NCBI GenBank assembly: GCA_030770535.1
Contig: JASVEC010000058.1
Coordinates: forward strand, 62,001-126,000
DNA length: 64,000 nt
Source of the DNA: Batkoa obscura
Lineage: Eukaryota; Entomophthoromycota; Entomophthoromycetes; Entomophthorales; Batkoaceae
Direction of reading: 5' to 3'
The notes under the pieces were generated by a model. That model was not told where the DNA came from. It made no database searches and was given only the letters and a program-made list of their open reading frames with translations. Positions 34,430 to 46,882 of the stretch are shown here, in pieces. The stretch's first letter is position 1. Each line of letters begins with the position of its first letter. The translations under genes and the position numbers were made by a program.

Positions 34430-35219
34430 GAAGCATACACTGAATAATTTACTTTAGCTTTTGAAAAGTATTAATTTTTTTATACAAATATAAAAGTTAT
34501 ATATTCTAATAGTGTTTTTAATATTTTTATAGCTTAAAAGAAACCACATCATCAGTTATTTCTCTTAAATCGTAGTCATACTTCTTCAAAGGATTTCATG
34601 AATGCATTTAAATTATTTTAAAATTAGAAAAAGCAATACAAGTATTAAGTTTGTTAAAAAATATAACAACCATCCCTTTATATATAAAGTATGTTTAATA
34701 AGATAAGCTATTTTATGGCACGTTTTATTTATTTTTAAATTAAAATACACCTTTTTCCAATATGCTTCTGTCAAAAAGCCTAATTTAATTTAAAAGTGAA
34801 TATTTTAATAAGTTTATATCGATTTTTTCATATTTTAAATACAAAGCGCTATTATTTTTTAATAAAAACATTGAAAAGGTACATATTGTAATAAAAATAC
34901 TATTTTATACTTTAAATATTATTCAAATTTAATTTCTTTTTTTTAAAACTTAAGAAATGTATTTTTTACAAATTTACATTACATTCGCTTTCGAAAATTG
35001 TTACTAAATTTTACTTCACTGAAATCATCACTTTAACCTTCAAATAACAGTCACTACGAATTTTGCAACTCCCAGCCAATAAAAGAGAATTAACTTTTGA
35101 AGTGAGCTCAAACTCAACCTTAGAAGATCGCTAAAATTAAACGATAATCACCCTAAAAAACTTAATAACTAAACTCATACTGATAATCCTATTAATTTTG
35201 TTTATCATGGTTATAGTAC
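34430..35219. other. Spacer, no gene seen
   Basis: AT-rich. No MITE or ORF that I can support. Confidence 0.4.
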
Positions 35220-35276
35220 ATGATATATAACAAAAAGTTGTATTTTTTAACTTGTTATTTGATTTGTATTAGTTTA

Positions 35277-35636
35277 ATGAGATTATACGAAATTATCCTT
35301 ATAGCTTTAGTTAACGTGCCATTTCTTTATGCCAATGATAAATGTGAAACGGAAACAGTGACTTCCGAAGTGGTGGTCGCTACAGAAAAAGTCACAATTA
35401 CAGTTCCTGGAACATGTGAAAATCCCTACCCTACGATGGGCTACTCATCTGGAAATAGATATAATAAGAGACCGTATCAAAAGAATCCATATCAAAGAAA
35501 GAAACCTTATCAAAAAAGACCTTATCAAAAGAAACCTTATCAAAATAAAGATGTGGTAGACGACAAAACAAAGATGGAAGATGAAAAAGAAGATGCAGAG
35601 TTCCTTGAGGATATTGATGAGTTTTTGAAAAATTAA
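35277..35636 (+). CDS. Small secreted protein with PYQ-K repeats
   Basis: A frame opens at 35220, but the ATG at 35277 gives a standard signal peptide (MRLYEIILIALVNVPFLYA), so I prefer it: 119 codons. The mature part has a Thr/Val-rich segment with two cysteines (CETETVTSEVVVATEKVTIT ... GTCENPYPT). Five to six tandem basic units follow (RPYQKNPYQRKKPYQ, KRPYQKKPYQ), then an acidic C terminus (MEDEKEDAEFLEDIDEFLKN). Several Lys-Arg pairs precede PYQ, so Kex2-type processing into short peptides is conceivable but unproven. No family recognised. Divergent from nothing obvious; the Munc13-like gene follows 160 bp downstream on the same strand. Confidence 0.6.
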   Translation: MRLYEIILIALVNVPFLYANDKCETETVTSEVVVATEKVTITVPGTCENPYPTMGYSSGNRYNKRPYQKNPYQRKKPYQKRPYQKKPYQNKDVVDDKTKMEDEKEDAEFLEDIDEFLKN

Positions 35637-35798
35637 AATAAAGATATTTAATCTAAACTATTATAAAATTTTGTTTTTAATTTATTAGCTGGAACAAAAT
35701 GGAGAAATCACTACATGCATTTTATTGGGCAAGAACATTCAGAACTCTAACAAAAAACATAAATTCAAGCTTATCATTTTTAGCTAATTTTATAAGAA

Positions 35799-38700
35799 AT
35801 GGGAGTAGAAGTAAATAATGGCACCAACCGAAGCTTTATGGATTTTTCGGTTGACGAAAATGAATTATATCCCTTTGTGTTACGCTGTGTTATCCTTACA
35901 GAGTGTTTAACTGAGCGACTAAACCAATTAAATAATAAAGATGGTGCCGGAGATAGTAATCAAAACAGTCAAGCGAACCCAAAGCAAAATGAAAAACTAT
36001 TAGAGCAGCTAGTCAAGTCGTTAAAAAAACATATAGGGGATATTAAAAAGTCATCCCTGATCAACAACTTTCAATCAATTAAAAACAATAAAAACTTTAT
36101 TATCTGTTTAAAAAGTTTCCATAATTTTTTAGCCGGTGTTTCCACTAGAGAAGTGACACAAAAGATTGGCAATATTGAAGCTTTAATTATGATATTTACA
36201 AAGTACAGTAACCCGGTGTCAACAGAAACTAAAAATTTATCGCATCAAGAAATAAAAGCAATCACAAATGAGCACATCACATTGTTCGCTAGTTTACTAA
36301 GACAGATCCTTAACTTGGAGTTTAACTCTCATCCAGGCTATGCAAATACTTTACAAAGGATAAATCAATGTATACAACCAAGTAAAGAGAGTGCAGCAAA
36401 TTTGAGCTCTTCAGATCATGGGGCTTTGAACCTTTTGCCTACCTTATTTAGTATGTCTTATGGCGAACATGATAAGTTATTAAAAGCATATAAACCACAT
36501 TGTAATGAATTAGTAAGTTGTTTTAATTGTTACATCATATAATCTAATTTTTTATCTAGTCTGCTTTACAAGATTTGAAAAAATGTTTAACTCACTTAGA
36601 ATTGATGTTACTACCTTATTTAAAGAATGATGAGTATCCAACTCCAAATGCTTATCAATTATTCAAAACACAAGAACGTAGTACCTTGAACCAATTAATA
36701 GTAGGTATAAGCATGAGCAATCCAGGCTTATTAGCCAGTGGCCAAGAAATGGCAGGAATGAGCGTAAATGATCATCAAGAAAGAAATTTTATTTATATAC
36801 CAAAGGAACCAAGGGAAGCCTATCGATTATTAGTATACTTATGTATAAAAAATGATTTTATAAAGAATAAAGAAAAGTTAAAATCAAACAACCCATACGC
36901 TTTACTTGATAAGACACAAACAATATTAAAGGAATGTTCTATCAGATGGAGAATTACAAGTGTACATAAACATCTAAGTTATCTTGAAGCAATAGTCAAT
37001 TTTTATACTCAAGGTATGTTAGGCTTGGATTATCTTATTGATGCTTTAAGTCAACTAGATAAAAGTTTTAATCAGACTCCCATCACCAATTGGCCAGTAA
37101 CTGAGAGAGTATACTATTTCCAAATTGAATCTTTTTTAAATCAAAAGTTGTGCGATGAGCTGATGCAAGGTTTAATGAATTTAGACAAATTTCCTTTAGA
37201 TAATGCCAAGTTTCTGATCGAGCATATTGAGCAGAATTTACTTGGGGATTTGTTTAATGAGTTTGGGTTTGATAAAGAAAATGCCATTCAGGAAATGAAT
37301 AATACTATCCAAACTATTTTAGCACAGAGATATGAAACATTAAATGAGTTTGCAGCGCCTGAAGCAGGAGAGAGTGAAGCTCAAAATTTGAGATTGATGG
37401 CCAAACTTATTATGAGAGATATTAATAAGTCAATTAAAATATTTGAACATCCGTTTTTAAATCAAATTGATGTGTCTAAGATATTGATTGATCAAGAATT
37501 AAAATTCTTTACATTACAAGTAGAGAATATGAATAATAGTAAAGAGAGTGAACTCATTCCCGTAGAAGATGCATTTGATTTTTATAATACAGTATTAAAG
37601 TTGTATGATATGGTTAAAGCCATACATCCTGATTTTAAAATTAACTTGAATTTAGTGCAATGGTTTAATAGACAGTTTAACAAATGGCTTAATGCTCTAG
37701 ATGATAAAGCAAACGGTTGGGTGGAATTAGCAATTAAATATGATCAGTTCAAAGAAACATCGGAAATGGCATTACATTCTAGTTCCGTTGATGATTTATT
37801 ACAATGTTTTAGAGAGCAACTTGATTTTGTACATAAATTGATTTGGCCTAATGATTTATTAGAATCTAGATTGATGGCCAAAGTAGCTAAAGTAATCTAT
37901 GAAGGTGTGAATTTATATGCTCATGAAATGGAAACCCTTTTTAATAAAGAAATGGAAGAAAATTTTTCAAATGAACACGAAAAGGGTAGCCAATGGAATT
38001 TACTAGCAAAAACACAAAAAGGAATTCAAGATCAAAGAGAATTTAAAAAAGAAATGTGTATAAAAATCAACAATCTTTATCAACTGAGAAAGAGGATCCA
38101 GGAACTGTTTTCTAATTTAGATTATGCGAGATATTCCAAAGTGCTAGCTGAATATCAAAAACAACAGGAAAATGGTGAGGAAAAAGTAACTATGTTTTAT
38201 ATTAATATTGTGATGGCGGAATTTTTAAAAGAGTGTGATATTGGCAAAGACAACGATGCTTACACCATATTAAAATTAAATGATGAAAAAATATTTACAA
38301 CTTCTATTCAATGGGATTCTGCTTTGCCACGTTGGAATGAGACGTGTGGTATTTCTTTACACAAAGCAGAGAAACTCAAAGTGGAAGTGTTTGATAAAGA
38401 TTATATCAAAGATGATTTGTGTGGGGAAGGATATCTTAATTTAGACCCAGAAGGTGATTGGTCAACGGAAGATAAAGATATTTGGGTTGAATTACAACCT
38501 CAAGGTAGAATCTTATTAAGCATCTCTACAGCAGATGAAAAGGATGATCCACAATATTATGTTTCTAAAGCATTAAAGTTACTTGAAATGAAAGAACGCG
38601 ACCTTTTGCATCTGATTTTAGAAAAGGTACATCGATATTCTATTTACTAACTTAACATTTAACATCTAACATTTTATTAGTTGTCTGAAGAGATTAAAGT

Positions 38701-39470
38701 TAATCTCTCACGTAAAAGTCTACTAAAAGAATTAAATAAAAGAAAGCAAAGCGTGCTTGGTAAATTTTTGAATAAAAAAGCGAGCGCACAGGGTCAGGAA
38801 TTTACAGAAGAAGAGTGTGATCAAGCGTTATGGAATCTTTGTAACTATTTGGATATCAAATTGAACTTACCTTATACATATCTATATCCACCCTTAGGCC
38901 ATAAATTTATTAATTCTATTTGGAAAGAATGCTTACTCAGTATTGAAGCTTGTACTGTACCTTCCTTTTCGGTCCATAAACAAGTGCCTAAGCCACTTAC
39001 TAAGACTGAATTCGAGTTTTGTATGATGGCAGTTGAAGTGAGTTTCATTTGGTTTTTATAATTCATTTAATCTTATCATCTAGTTATTAAAAATATACTT
39101 TCATGGAGGAGAAGATGGAGATGGGTTACCCATTAGGCTCTTGGAAAATTCGGAATATCACGTGCTTTTAGAAATACAGAAGATGTATTTCTATAGCACT
39201 GCTAATTTGATTCAAGAGTATATGAGTACTTATAAACGTAAGGCAGAGCGTAAAGTTAAGAGTGACTCCATGTTGTTACCCAAAAGAGAACCTGCTATAT
39301 TAAATAAGGGGTTTGATTCATCATCAAAGGGTAAAATGGTAGAATCTTATCTTCCAGACGTTATTTTGAGACTTATTCGTGCCCATGGGGATAAAGAAGG
39401 ACTTCAGTTTGTTGAATCACAGCTTAGTATTCGATTAAAACAAATGCAATGGAATTTTAAAGACAAATAA
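35799..39470 (+). CDS. Fungal Munc13-like protein (MUN domain with C2)
   Basis: Four exons (35799-36512, 36560-38626, 38681-39037, 39084-39470) total 1174 codons, all junctions in frame. The N-terminal ~250 residues are helical. The long central region is the MUN-like tethering domain with MHD1 (around LMAKVAKVIYEGVNLYAHEM). A C2 domain sits inside it (VTMFYINIVMAEFLKECDIG, DAYTILKLNDEKIFTTS, LPRWNETCGISL, LKVEVFDKDYIKDDLCGEG). MHD2 follows (LWNLCNYLDIKLNLPYTYLY, KFINSIWKECLLSIEACTVP, KPLTKTEFEFCMMAVE, IYFHGGEDGDGLP). The order MHD1-C2-MHD2 is that of the fungal Git1/Ync13 group, which supports exocytosis and cell-wall enzyme delivery. C2 aspartates are partly kept, so calcium binding is possible. 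Confidence 0.87.
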
Positions 39471-39579
39471 GTAAAGTTTAAATAAGTTGTAAAATAAAGT
39501 ATATATTGTAACTAAAATTCGATATTTGTTTTAATTTTTTATCATTTGTATTTACGTTTCTTTATTTTTCTTCATCTCT

Positions 39580-40956
39580 TTATGGTTGTTCATCTTGCAA
39601 TTTCAATAGGCAACCCATAGCACCTAAATATCCTTCGTGCCTTAAAAATCTAGCTGTCATATTTCCTTTAGACCAAAATTGGATTGCATATTTCAATGAG
39701 TTCATTGTAACGTCATGACCTTGAACAATTAATGACCTTCAAACTATTAGTGATATTAAGCATTACCTCTTATAAAATAGCCACCAAAATAAATATGATT
39801 GACTTTATGCTCTAGGGCATTTAAGTAAGCAATTTGCCCAATATTATTACTAATTATAAATAATTGAATAAAAGTATATATTTACAATTATGAAAATTAC
39901 CTAACCATATATAACAGCGATACAATGATATCTTCTTCTTTAAACGTAGGTGGATTGGTAAGTTTAGCTTCGCTATCTAATAAATTTTTACGGTATACTT
40001 TACCCATTGAAGAAGCAATAGCTGAAGCTTTCAAACCAATCTTGGTATATTGTTTACCATAAATATCTCCAACCAACATATCTACATTACTATTTGTACC
40101 TTTTTTTGATAATTCTAACATTTCTTTAAAATAAAAAGTTAATTCCGAGTAAATAATTAGCATTGAAATTTAGTTTACCATCAAAAGATCTTACTCCTGT
40201 AAGTAAAGTAACCAAACCCCAAAAGGTACCTCCACCTAAGGAAGTACCACTGACTCTTTTATATTCATTAGGTGCTGTAACTAAGATTATGGATACTCCA
40301 GATCCAATATTGACCAACTAACAATAAAGATGTTAATAACAGTCTACTAAAAGCTTATAAAGAAATAAAAAGTGCATAATCAAAATAAGTATCAAAAAAC
40401 TTACCATATAAGGGTATGAAATATCCTCTTTGGGCACAAATTCCATAGCGTTATCAAACTCTGGGTTATAAATAAACACCTCATTTGGTATCTCGTTAAT
40501 AAAATAATCGATCCCGTTAATTAAACAATCCATCTCGTCCAATTGCAAGAATGATTTCGGTGTTGTTATTTCATTTAACTTATCAAAATAAAGGTGTGCT
40601 CCACCTCCAGTGGCACTTAGCGCTATTTCGTTATTTGATGGACAACTCACTAAAAGTTGTTTTATAAAACTTAGCCACTGTTCCTCGTCATCCGTTTGAA
40701 ACTTGGCAAAGTTTAAACGCCCGCCTAAACCACCTTTACCTTCTACTGGTAAGTAGTATACTATCTTTGCTAATGTGCCCCCTATCTGAGATTGAATTAT
40801 TACTATATGTAGGTTTATTGCCTTTTATTTTAAAATACTTACATCTACCGCAATATAGTGAGAATTTGACCTGTGGTTTGGCAATACAATATCTCTTGCA
40901 TCTGATTGTTCAAATTGGTTTTTACCATCGATACTAGCACCTAATGAGTTGATCAT
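39580..40956 (-). CDS. CAB1: Pantothenate kinase (eukaryotic type, Cab1-like)
   Basis: Phosphorylates pantothenate, the first step of coenzyme A synthesis. Exons on the minus strand run from [20 protein letters not shown] (start 40956) to KLQDEQP (stop 39580-39582). Motifs of the type II/eukaryotic fold: [13 protein letters not shown] (phosphate-1 loop), [58 protein letters not shown] (phosphate-2 and substrate region), [50 protein letters not shown] with GGYFIRGH, and [17 protein letters not shown]. The catalytic lobe is complete. Its 3' end faces the Munc13-like stop about 110 bp away. Confidence 0.92.
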
Positions 40957-41825
40957 ATTTTAATATTGTTTTAATTTGAAATTGCTATTAGTTTATATTA
41001 TTAATTTAAAATTTCAAACTTCGAATTTTAATACCTGTTTTTTAATTAGGAACCAATCAAGAAGAATTTAATCGTACTATCTAATTGATGTCAGGTGGAA
41101 CTTTATCAATTTAGAGATGTTTTGTTGCTGATATTTAATTTTTAAAAATGACTCATTTTTAATTGTTTTTTGTGAGTTGACGTTTATTATTCTTATCAAG
41201 TATAGGATAATTATGATTTATCTTTCTTGAGTTTAATAGATATGACAATATTATAAATTCATTATAAATTATAGGAAAAATGACATGTAGATATTCACAG
41301 ATTTAATCTCTTATCATTTTTATAATACTGCTAATGAATGCTACAAAGTTTTATTTTTTTGTGAAATTTGATGGCATTTTTTCCAATTTAGTTAATTTTA
41401 TATTTAAGCTACGTAAAAAGTGGATAAGATATTACTGAAATGAAAAGACATTCACATTTTATTCACGTTATTTTACATTAAAGTTAGATGCTTAAATGCT
41501 CACTTTAATATAAAATGATTGCAAGATGAACTTAATATCTTAATCTATTTAGATATGTTTAGTGACGATCCCATAATTTGCCTTTTGTTTGAAATACTAT
41601 TTTTATTTTAGTAATAAAAAGAGGAGCTTTGTGTAAGAATAACAAAGTAAGAGTGTTATTTTGAACTGTAATACAGTAAACTTAATAAGTAATATAGGAG
41701 TCAATAAATCATATGCAGACTAAGGGATACTATTATTAAGCTAGCGCACAAAACGGACCTGAAAAGCAACTAAAAAGTTGAGATTTATAAATCAATAGTT
41801 TAAATCTAAAATCTAATAAAAGAAA
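40957..41825. other. Spacer, no gene seen
   Basis: Promoter side of pantothenate kinase followed by AT-rich DNA; nothing supported. Confidence 0.4.
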
Positions 41826-41827
41826 CC

Positions 41828-41930
41828 ATGAGGATGTATTTTGCTTGAGAATTTTACTAACGATCTTTCTGCTCAAATAGCGCTTAAAAAATGGAAAAAA
41901 TGATGAAACCGAAAAAAAATTTGCGCTTTA
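41828..41930 (-). mobile_element. MITE copy 12
   Basis: Reverse copy, ATGAGGATGTA left end, perfect AAATAGCGCTTAAAAAATGG core. The right end is lost after GAAACCGAAAAAAAA. Confidence 0.82.
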
Positions 41931-42137
41931 TCTACAAAACCTCATAAAAATTCAATATCTAATATCTAACCTATGTAATTAAATTTGCGAAGGCGAGCTT
42001 GATATATTGCTTTATTTATAAAGATACATTAGTGATATAGTGTATTGGGTGCATTTAAAATTTTTGCTATTATTGATAATAGGAGATTAGGGTTTATAGA
42101 ACAAACAGTAAAAATTTGAGTCAATTTTTATAATACT

Positions 42138-42244
42138 ATATGGGGCTGTTTTTTTTGGCTTCATTATTTTTTCTATCTTTTAAGCACCATTTAAGTGGAA
42201 AAATTATTAGTAAAACTCTTAAACACAAAAATACATATACATAT
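42138..42244 (+). mobile_element. MITE copy 13
   Basis: Forward copy, ATATGGGGCTG left end, ATACATATACATAT right end. Its CTG in place of ATG matches the inverted right end of the transposase element at 54754. Confidence 0.85.
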
Positions 42245-42424
42245 AATAAACTAAACAGATAATACAATAAGCTATATAAATAATACTATAAGCTGAATAA
42301 ATATTTTAATAAGATGGCTAAATAAAGCAATAAACTTATAACTCAAGTTGAATCTTTAAATTACTAAAACACTTTTCAACTAATATTTTAGGCTTAGTAC
42401 ATTTATTTTAATATTTCATAAATG

Positions 42425-43135
42425 CAGTGCTTTGGGTGCTATAAATAAAGCTGTAAAAGCGGTATCAAACATTAAAAAACTAAATCATATATGGTATCTA
42501 GTAGCAATAACTAAGATTTTTCCGAACCTACATCAAACAGCAGGGCTTTATATACTTTGGAGTTTATAGAACTTCACTTTATTATAATGTATTAATAGAT
42601 TTTCTAAGTGTCGATTTTTCATCACATAAAATAGAAGATAGGAAGCCCAAGATAGGTGATATAAATGATTATGTAAGGCATGTGACTGGAGAACTTAAAC
42701 ATAATCTAATAATTAAAGAAAATGATAGCTTCAACTTGGAATTAGATTCAAAAATGATCAAGATAGAAAAGTAGCGTTGAAATGAACGGAAGATCAATGG
42801 GTATAAAAGCAAAAACTGCAAAACTTTGGCATACTTCCGAAACTATTTTGCCTTTATTGACAGATTTTGGAAATAAGTTTATAGGCAAAGAACTAGAAGA
42901 GAAATTAGAAACTAGATCTGGGGTTTATAGGGAAGCTATGTTCTGCAATTATTTATTAGGTCCCAATAATAAACGTTATTTAAATACTACCTTATTATTT
43001 GTTATTCCAAATGATGAAGTCCTCTTTACTAAATTAACAATATCAGTTGGATTTTTAGTTGGAAAAGGATTTCTACTGGCTACATGTAGATATGAACTTA
43101 CTGAGTTGAGATGCATTTGTTCGTGGAAAAAATAA
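42425..43135 (+). pseudogene. Relic of the cysteine-containing family (copy B)
   Basis: Three open stretches in changing frames: SALGAINKAVKAVSNIKKLN (from ~42430), VDFSSHKIEDRKPKIGDIND (from ~42612) and 42782-43135 (KELEEKLETRSGVYREAMFC ... ATCRYELTELRCICSW). The last two correspond to copy A at 33.4-33.9 kb, and both have stops at similar places. The intervals are too disturbed for me to propose introns with confidence. Either a decayed gene or a gene with unusual splicing; decay is the simpler reading. Confidence 0.5.
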
Positions 43136-43686
43136 TCATAGGAATGATCAATATTCAAAGATTCTATTTTACAAATGTTTGTTTGATTTTTAAAAGAATG
43201 GCTTAAAAATTGAAAACGGAGAATAAGTAGTAAGCATTACTTTGTACTTTAATTAAAATTTGAGTTTTTAAGTCCACTTTTAACAATTATATCATCATCA
43301 AATTTGTACTAAAACCATAGATCTATACTATGTCAAATACTTGACTTTTGAATTTTTAAATGTCTACATTTTTCAGGGATCAATAATATTAAGTACAAAA
43401 ATAGTTTAATTTCAAGTGATTATTTCACAAAGATAATTATTTGGGATAGAAATTAACCTCTTATGAATAAGAATAAGTGTTCAAACATACAACGTATATA
43501 TTGATATAGATATTGGCTAGTAAAGTTTAACATATGATAAAAATCACCTTGCTTTATTAAATTATTTAATTTTGTACAAAAGTGTAGTCTAGATTAAACA
43601 TCATGGTCTACGCAACCCTTCAATTTATGCAACCAAACCTCAACAAAATAAATTAAAATTCTAAAAAGTCAAATAAGCGTTTTTTA
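43136..43686. other. Spacer, no gene seen
   Basis: AT-rich sequence upstream of the NEDD1-like gene. Confidence 0.4.
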
Positions 43687-45552
43687 ATGAAAAGAAAGCC
43701 AGTAGGGATAGAGATGAAATATTGGATCTATGCACAGGGCAACAATGTAGGGTTTTATTCCACGCAATTTGATATTTTTGAAGCGGTATTAAATATAGAG
43801 TTACCTTTTGAGATAAACAAACTAGAATTATCTCCTTTCAATGACCAGTTATATATCTTAAGCAAAAACACCATGTTTTGTACATGGTGTTTTAACTTCA
43901 ACGAATTGGAAAGTTTTTTGAAAAATTTGAGGGAAGAATTAGAGGTCTTCGGTTGCATTCATTTAGACTTGAAAAAAGATTTAAATGTTTTGACTGGATT
44001 CAAAAAATGGGACTTAAAACAGGTGTTTAAAGAAGAAGATAAAGTAATTACTTTTTTACTTTAGCAAAATTGATTAAGTTAAAACTTAGTTAACTTATAT
44101 TTTAATTAGATAAAGGAAACCGAGATCGTGATGTGTAAGTTTATCAATTTAGGTCAAACCGCCTTATTAGGAGTGAAACACCATACCCAACTATATCAGG
44201 TTCATACAAAAAGTAATAAAATTGTTGTGGGTAGTAGGTACCCGATTGAGACTGAGATGAGTGCTATAGATATCAATTTAGATGAAAATATTTATTTTCA
44301 AAGTTATAAGGATAACAAGGTTCGAGGGGATAAACTTAATAAGTCACAAAGACAGTATTTGGAATTAGATTCTCCAGTCAAAGAAATCCTCAGCTCTAAA
44401 TTTGCTTCTGATTGCTCAGCTCTACTGCTAGAGGATGGCAAAATTTTGGTATATCATTTTCGTGATAGGGAATACTTTTTATTTAATGAACATAAAACAG
44501 ATAAAGTGTTTTTTACATTTTCTAAATTTAACAAATATTTGCTTGCTTCCACTGGACTGGATGGTAGGATTGCGATTTATGATGCGGTCAAAATGAAGTA
44601 AAGTTAAGTTTGTTTTAAAATAATGGTACTAAGTTTGATTAGAATAGTTAAAGTATATGAAACCAAAGAGCACTATACCTGTATTGCTTTTAGCCCTGCT
44701 GATAATTGCTTAATGTTGGGTACAGAAAATGGTAATAGATTAATTAATTAATCAAACATAAATAGTATTTAATATTTTATTGATTTACTAGGCCACCTTA
44801 TCATGTACGATTTAAAAGATATTAATGTGCCAACATGGCAGAGTGATTTTGATCATCTAGCTGAAGGAGTACCAATAAAATTTATCTTATACCTCAATCA
44901 GAAGATAAATTTAGATGATGAAGTAGGACCAGAAAAGAAAAAGAGTAGTAATAATCGACGATCAATGACCATAAGCTATTCCAACCAAAAAGATTTACTA
45001 ACAAAAGGAAGGCCAATGTCCTTAATAAGTGAAAGAAGTAGAAGTAATTTTGACCCATCATCACCTTCAAATTTAACCTTTGATTCTCCTTCAATATCAA
45101 AGATGTATTCACCATCTATTATCAATAGTGAGTTTAATGGGATTTTTTCACCAATAAGAAAAACAAGTGCCACTTATATAACCCCTCGCATAAACAAAGA
45201 GCCGGCGATCGAAGAGATAAAGGTACCTATTATGTCCCAAAGTGATGATAAAGAAGAGGTGGAGGATAAAGGAAGTAAACAGGCGGGTGTAGAATTATTT
45301 CGAAATGAAGTTGAAGAGATGATGCTGGAGTTAAAAATGGAATTAAAACAAGATATTAAAGAGTTACATTTAAGTTATTTAAAACAGATGAGCCAACTAA
45401 AGGTAAACAAAATGTGTTTTTAATTTATTATTTAGTTATTAATTGGTTAGGAACAACTTCAAGGGTTGATTGAAGAGAACCAACGAATACCTAAACTTTT
45501 ACAGGAAATCCACAGGCTCAAAGTTGAAAATGAGGCTTTGAAAAGAGGTTAG
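43687..45552 (+). CDS. NEDD1/GCP-WD-like gamma-tubulin complex adaptor
   Basis: Five exons (43687-44022, 44110-44597, 44643-44731, 44792-45402, 45451-45552) give 541 codons, all in frame. The N-terminal ~370 residues read as a diverged WD40 propeller (INKLELSPFNDQLYILSKN, CSALLLEDGKILVYHFRD, KYLLASTGLDGRIAIYD, YTCIAFSPADNCLMLGTENG, HLIMYDLKDI). A Ser-rich linker follows (about 380-460), then a C-terminal helix-coiled coil, FRNEVEEMMLELKMELKQDI with KELHLSYLKQMSQLKEQLQG and PKLLQEIHRLKVENEALKRG. That helix pattern (F-x-E-x...D-I-x-x-L-H/Q, then an R-L-x-x-E-N-x-x-L end) is the gamma-tubulin-binding tail of NEDD1. The role would be recruiting gamma-tubulin rings to spindle or centrosome-like sites. 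Assignment by pattern only. Confidence 0.7.
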
Positions 45553-45935
45553 GTAAAAGTACTTTTTATTAAATTATTTTTGTAAAAAGAAATTTAAATA
45601 AATAATCAAGATGTATTATGTCTTTGTTATAGTTTGGGTTGCAATTTTGTATTATTTGATACTTTTGTGGAAGTTGGGGTTATTATTATTATTATCTCTT
45701 TTATACTTTTATTGTCATAGACAAACCAATAGTGTTTAGTTAATAAAGCAGATGTTTTACCAAATCAAATCTTAAGTTTGTAATTAATATATTGCTAACT
45801 TATTTGTAGAGGAGTAATTTTAATTCTATCTTATTTTTAAATAGTTTAATCTAAGCTCAAGATTCTATTTTTTACATTTTTTGATTTTAAATTTCAAATA
45901 AAAATTAACAAAACCGTTTAATTTCTCCTACAAAC
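45553..45935. other. 3' flank and spacer, no gene seen
   Basis: AT-rich; nothing supported. Confidence 0.4.
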
Positions 45936-46027
45936 ATATGGGGATGTCTTTGTTTTTTTTTGTCAATTTAAATGGTATTAAATGTACCTTATGTAGAGCT
46001 CTTAAACTCAAAAATGTATTTACATAT
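45936..46027 (+). mobile_element. MITE copy 14, degenerate
   Basis: Forward copy, ATATGGGGATGTC left end, rearranged core, right end AAAATGTATTTACATAT. First of three copies head-to-tail. Confidence 0.75.
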
Positions 46028-46131
46028 GGGGGTGTTTTTTAGCTTCATCACTTTTTTTCCATCTTTTAAACGCTATTTGGAGCGGAAAAATTATTAGTAA
46101 AATTCAAAAACACAAAAATACACCCTCATAT
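46024..46131 (+). mobile_element. MITE copy 15
   Basis: Forward copy starting ATATGGGGGTG and ending ACACCCTCATAT. It shares its left ATAT with the end of copy 14. Confidence 0.9.
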
Positions 46132-46147
46132 GCTTTAATTAAGTATT

Positions 46148-46254
46148 ACATGGGAGTGTTTTTTTTAGTTTCATTATTGTTTTCATTTTTCAAGCGCTAT
46201 TTAAGTGGAAAATTTGTTAGTAAAATTCTTAAACACAAAAATACATCTTTACAT
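46148..46254 (+). mobile_element. MITE copy 16
   Basis: Forward copy, ACATGGGAGTG left end, ATACATCTTTACAT right end, core CAAGCGCT. Confidence 0.88.
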
Positions 46255-46411
46255 TTTACTATGCTATAATATTTCAAATAAAATTGATATACAAAAATTA
46301 GCGATATAACTTAAATAAATTTTTATCGTAATGATACTACTTTAAACTATCATGGAAATCCCATTAAACCTGCAGTTACATTTTCAAAAAACAACACTAT
46401 TATTTTTTTAA

Positions 46412-46724
46412 TTAGGAGTAAGTTCGTCTAATGCTTCCTTGAATCTACTGGAAACCAGCCTCCATCCACTATTAAGTTCCTTGCTTGAATATCTACCATC
46501 ATACAAAAGATCATAGAATAAGTTGTCACAATATTTAATAATCTTAATAAAATTCTCTTTATTTTTAGCTTGGCTTGAGACATTTTTTACCCAAATTGAT
46601 AATCATCAGCAGTTGACTAGCTCTCGTGAATATGTAATAATCCTTTAAAATCACCAATAGCCCTTAAACCAAGGTAGTTAAAAGGAGACGCTATACTAGT
46701 AAAAGTAATAGTAATACATTTCAT
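46412..46724 (-). pseudogene. Decayed member of the secreted modular family
   Basis: Begins MKCITITFTSIASPFNYLGL then RAIGDFKGLLHIHES and a stop. The DNA keeps matching the intact gene at 47867-48436 (the counterpart of its first module) to about 46412. Part of the signal peptide and the C-terminal module are missing. The conserved promoter block with a CCG half-site is still present at about 46760-46807. Confidence 0.8.
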
Positions 46725-46882
46725 TTTTATTTAATAAAGTTCATTAATTTTTATCTTACATGTCTTTAAAAATATGGCTTATTAATACATAATTACTCCG
46801 TGGAAGGAAAACGAAATATGAACTCAAATCAATTCCATGGATTTAGTTTTAGTTTAGCTTTATTTGTTCAAACTACAAGGAT

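Noticed and set aside
45936-46254. Three closely spaced repeats considered as a CRISPR-like array
   Set aside because: The copies are ~105-bp inverted-repeat elements at irregular spacing, scattered singly elsewhere and in a eukaryote.
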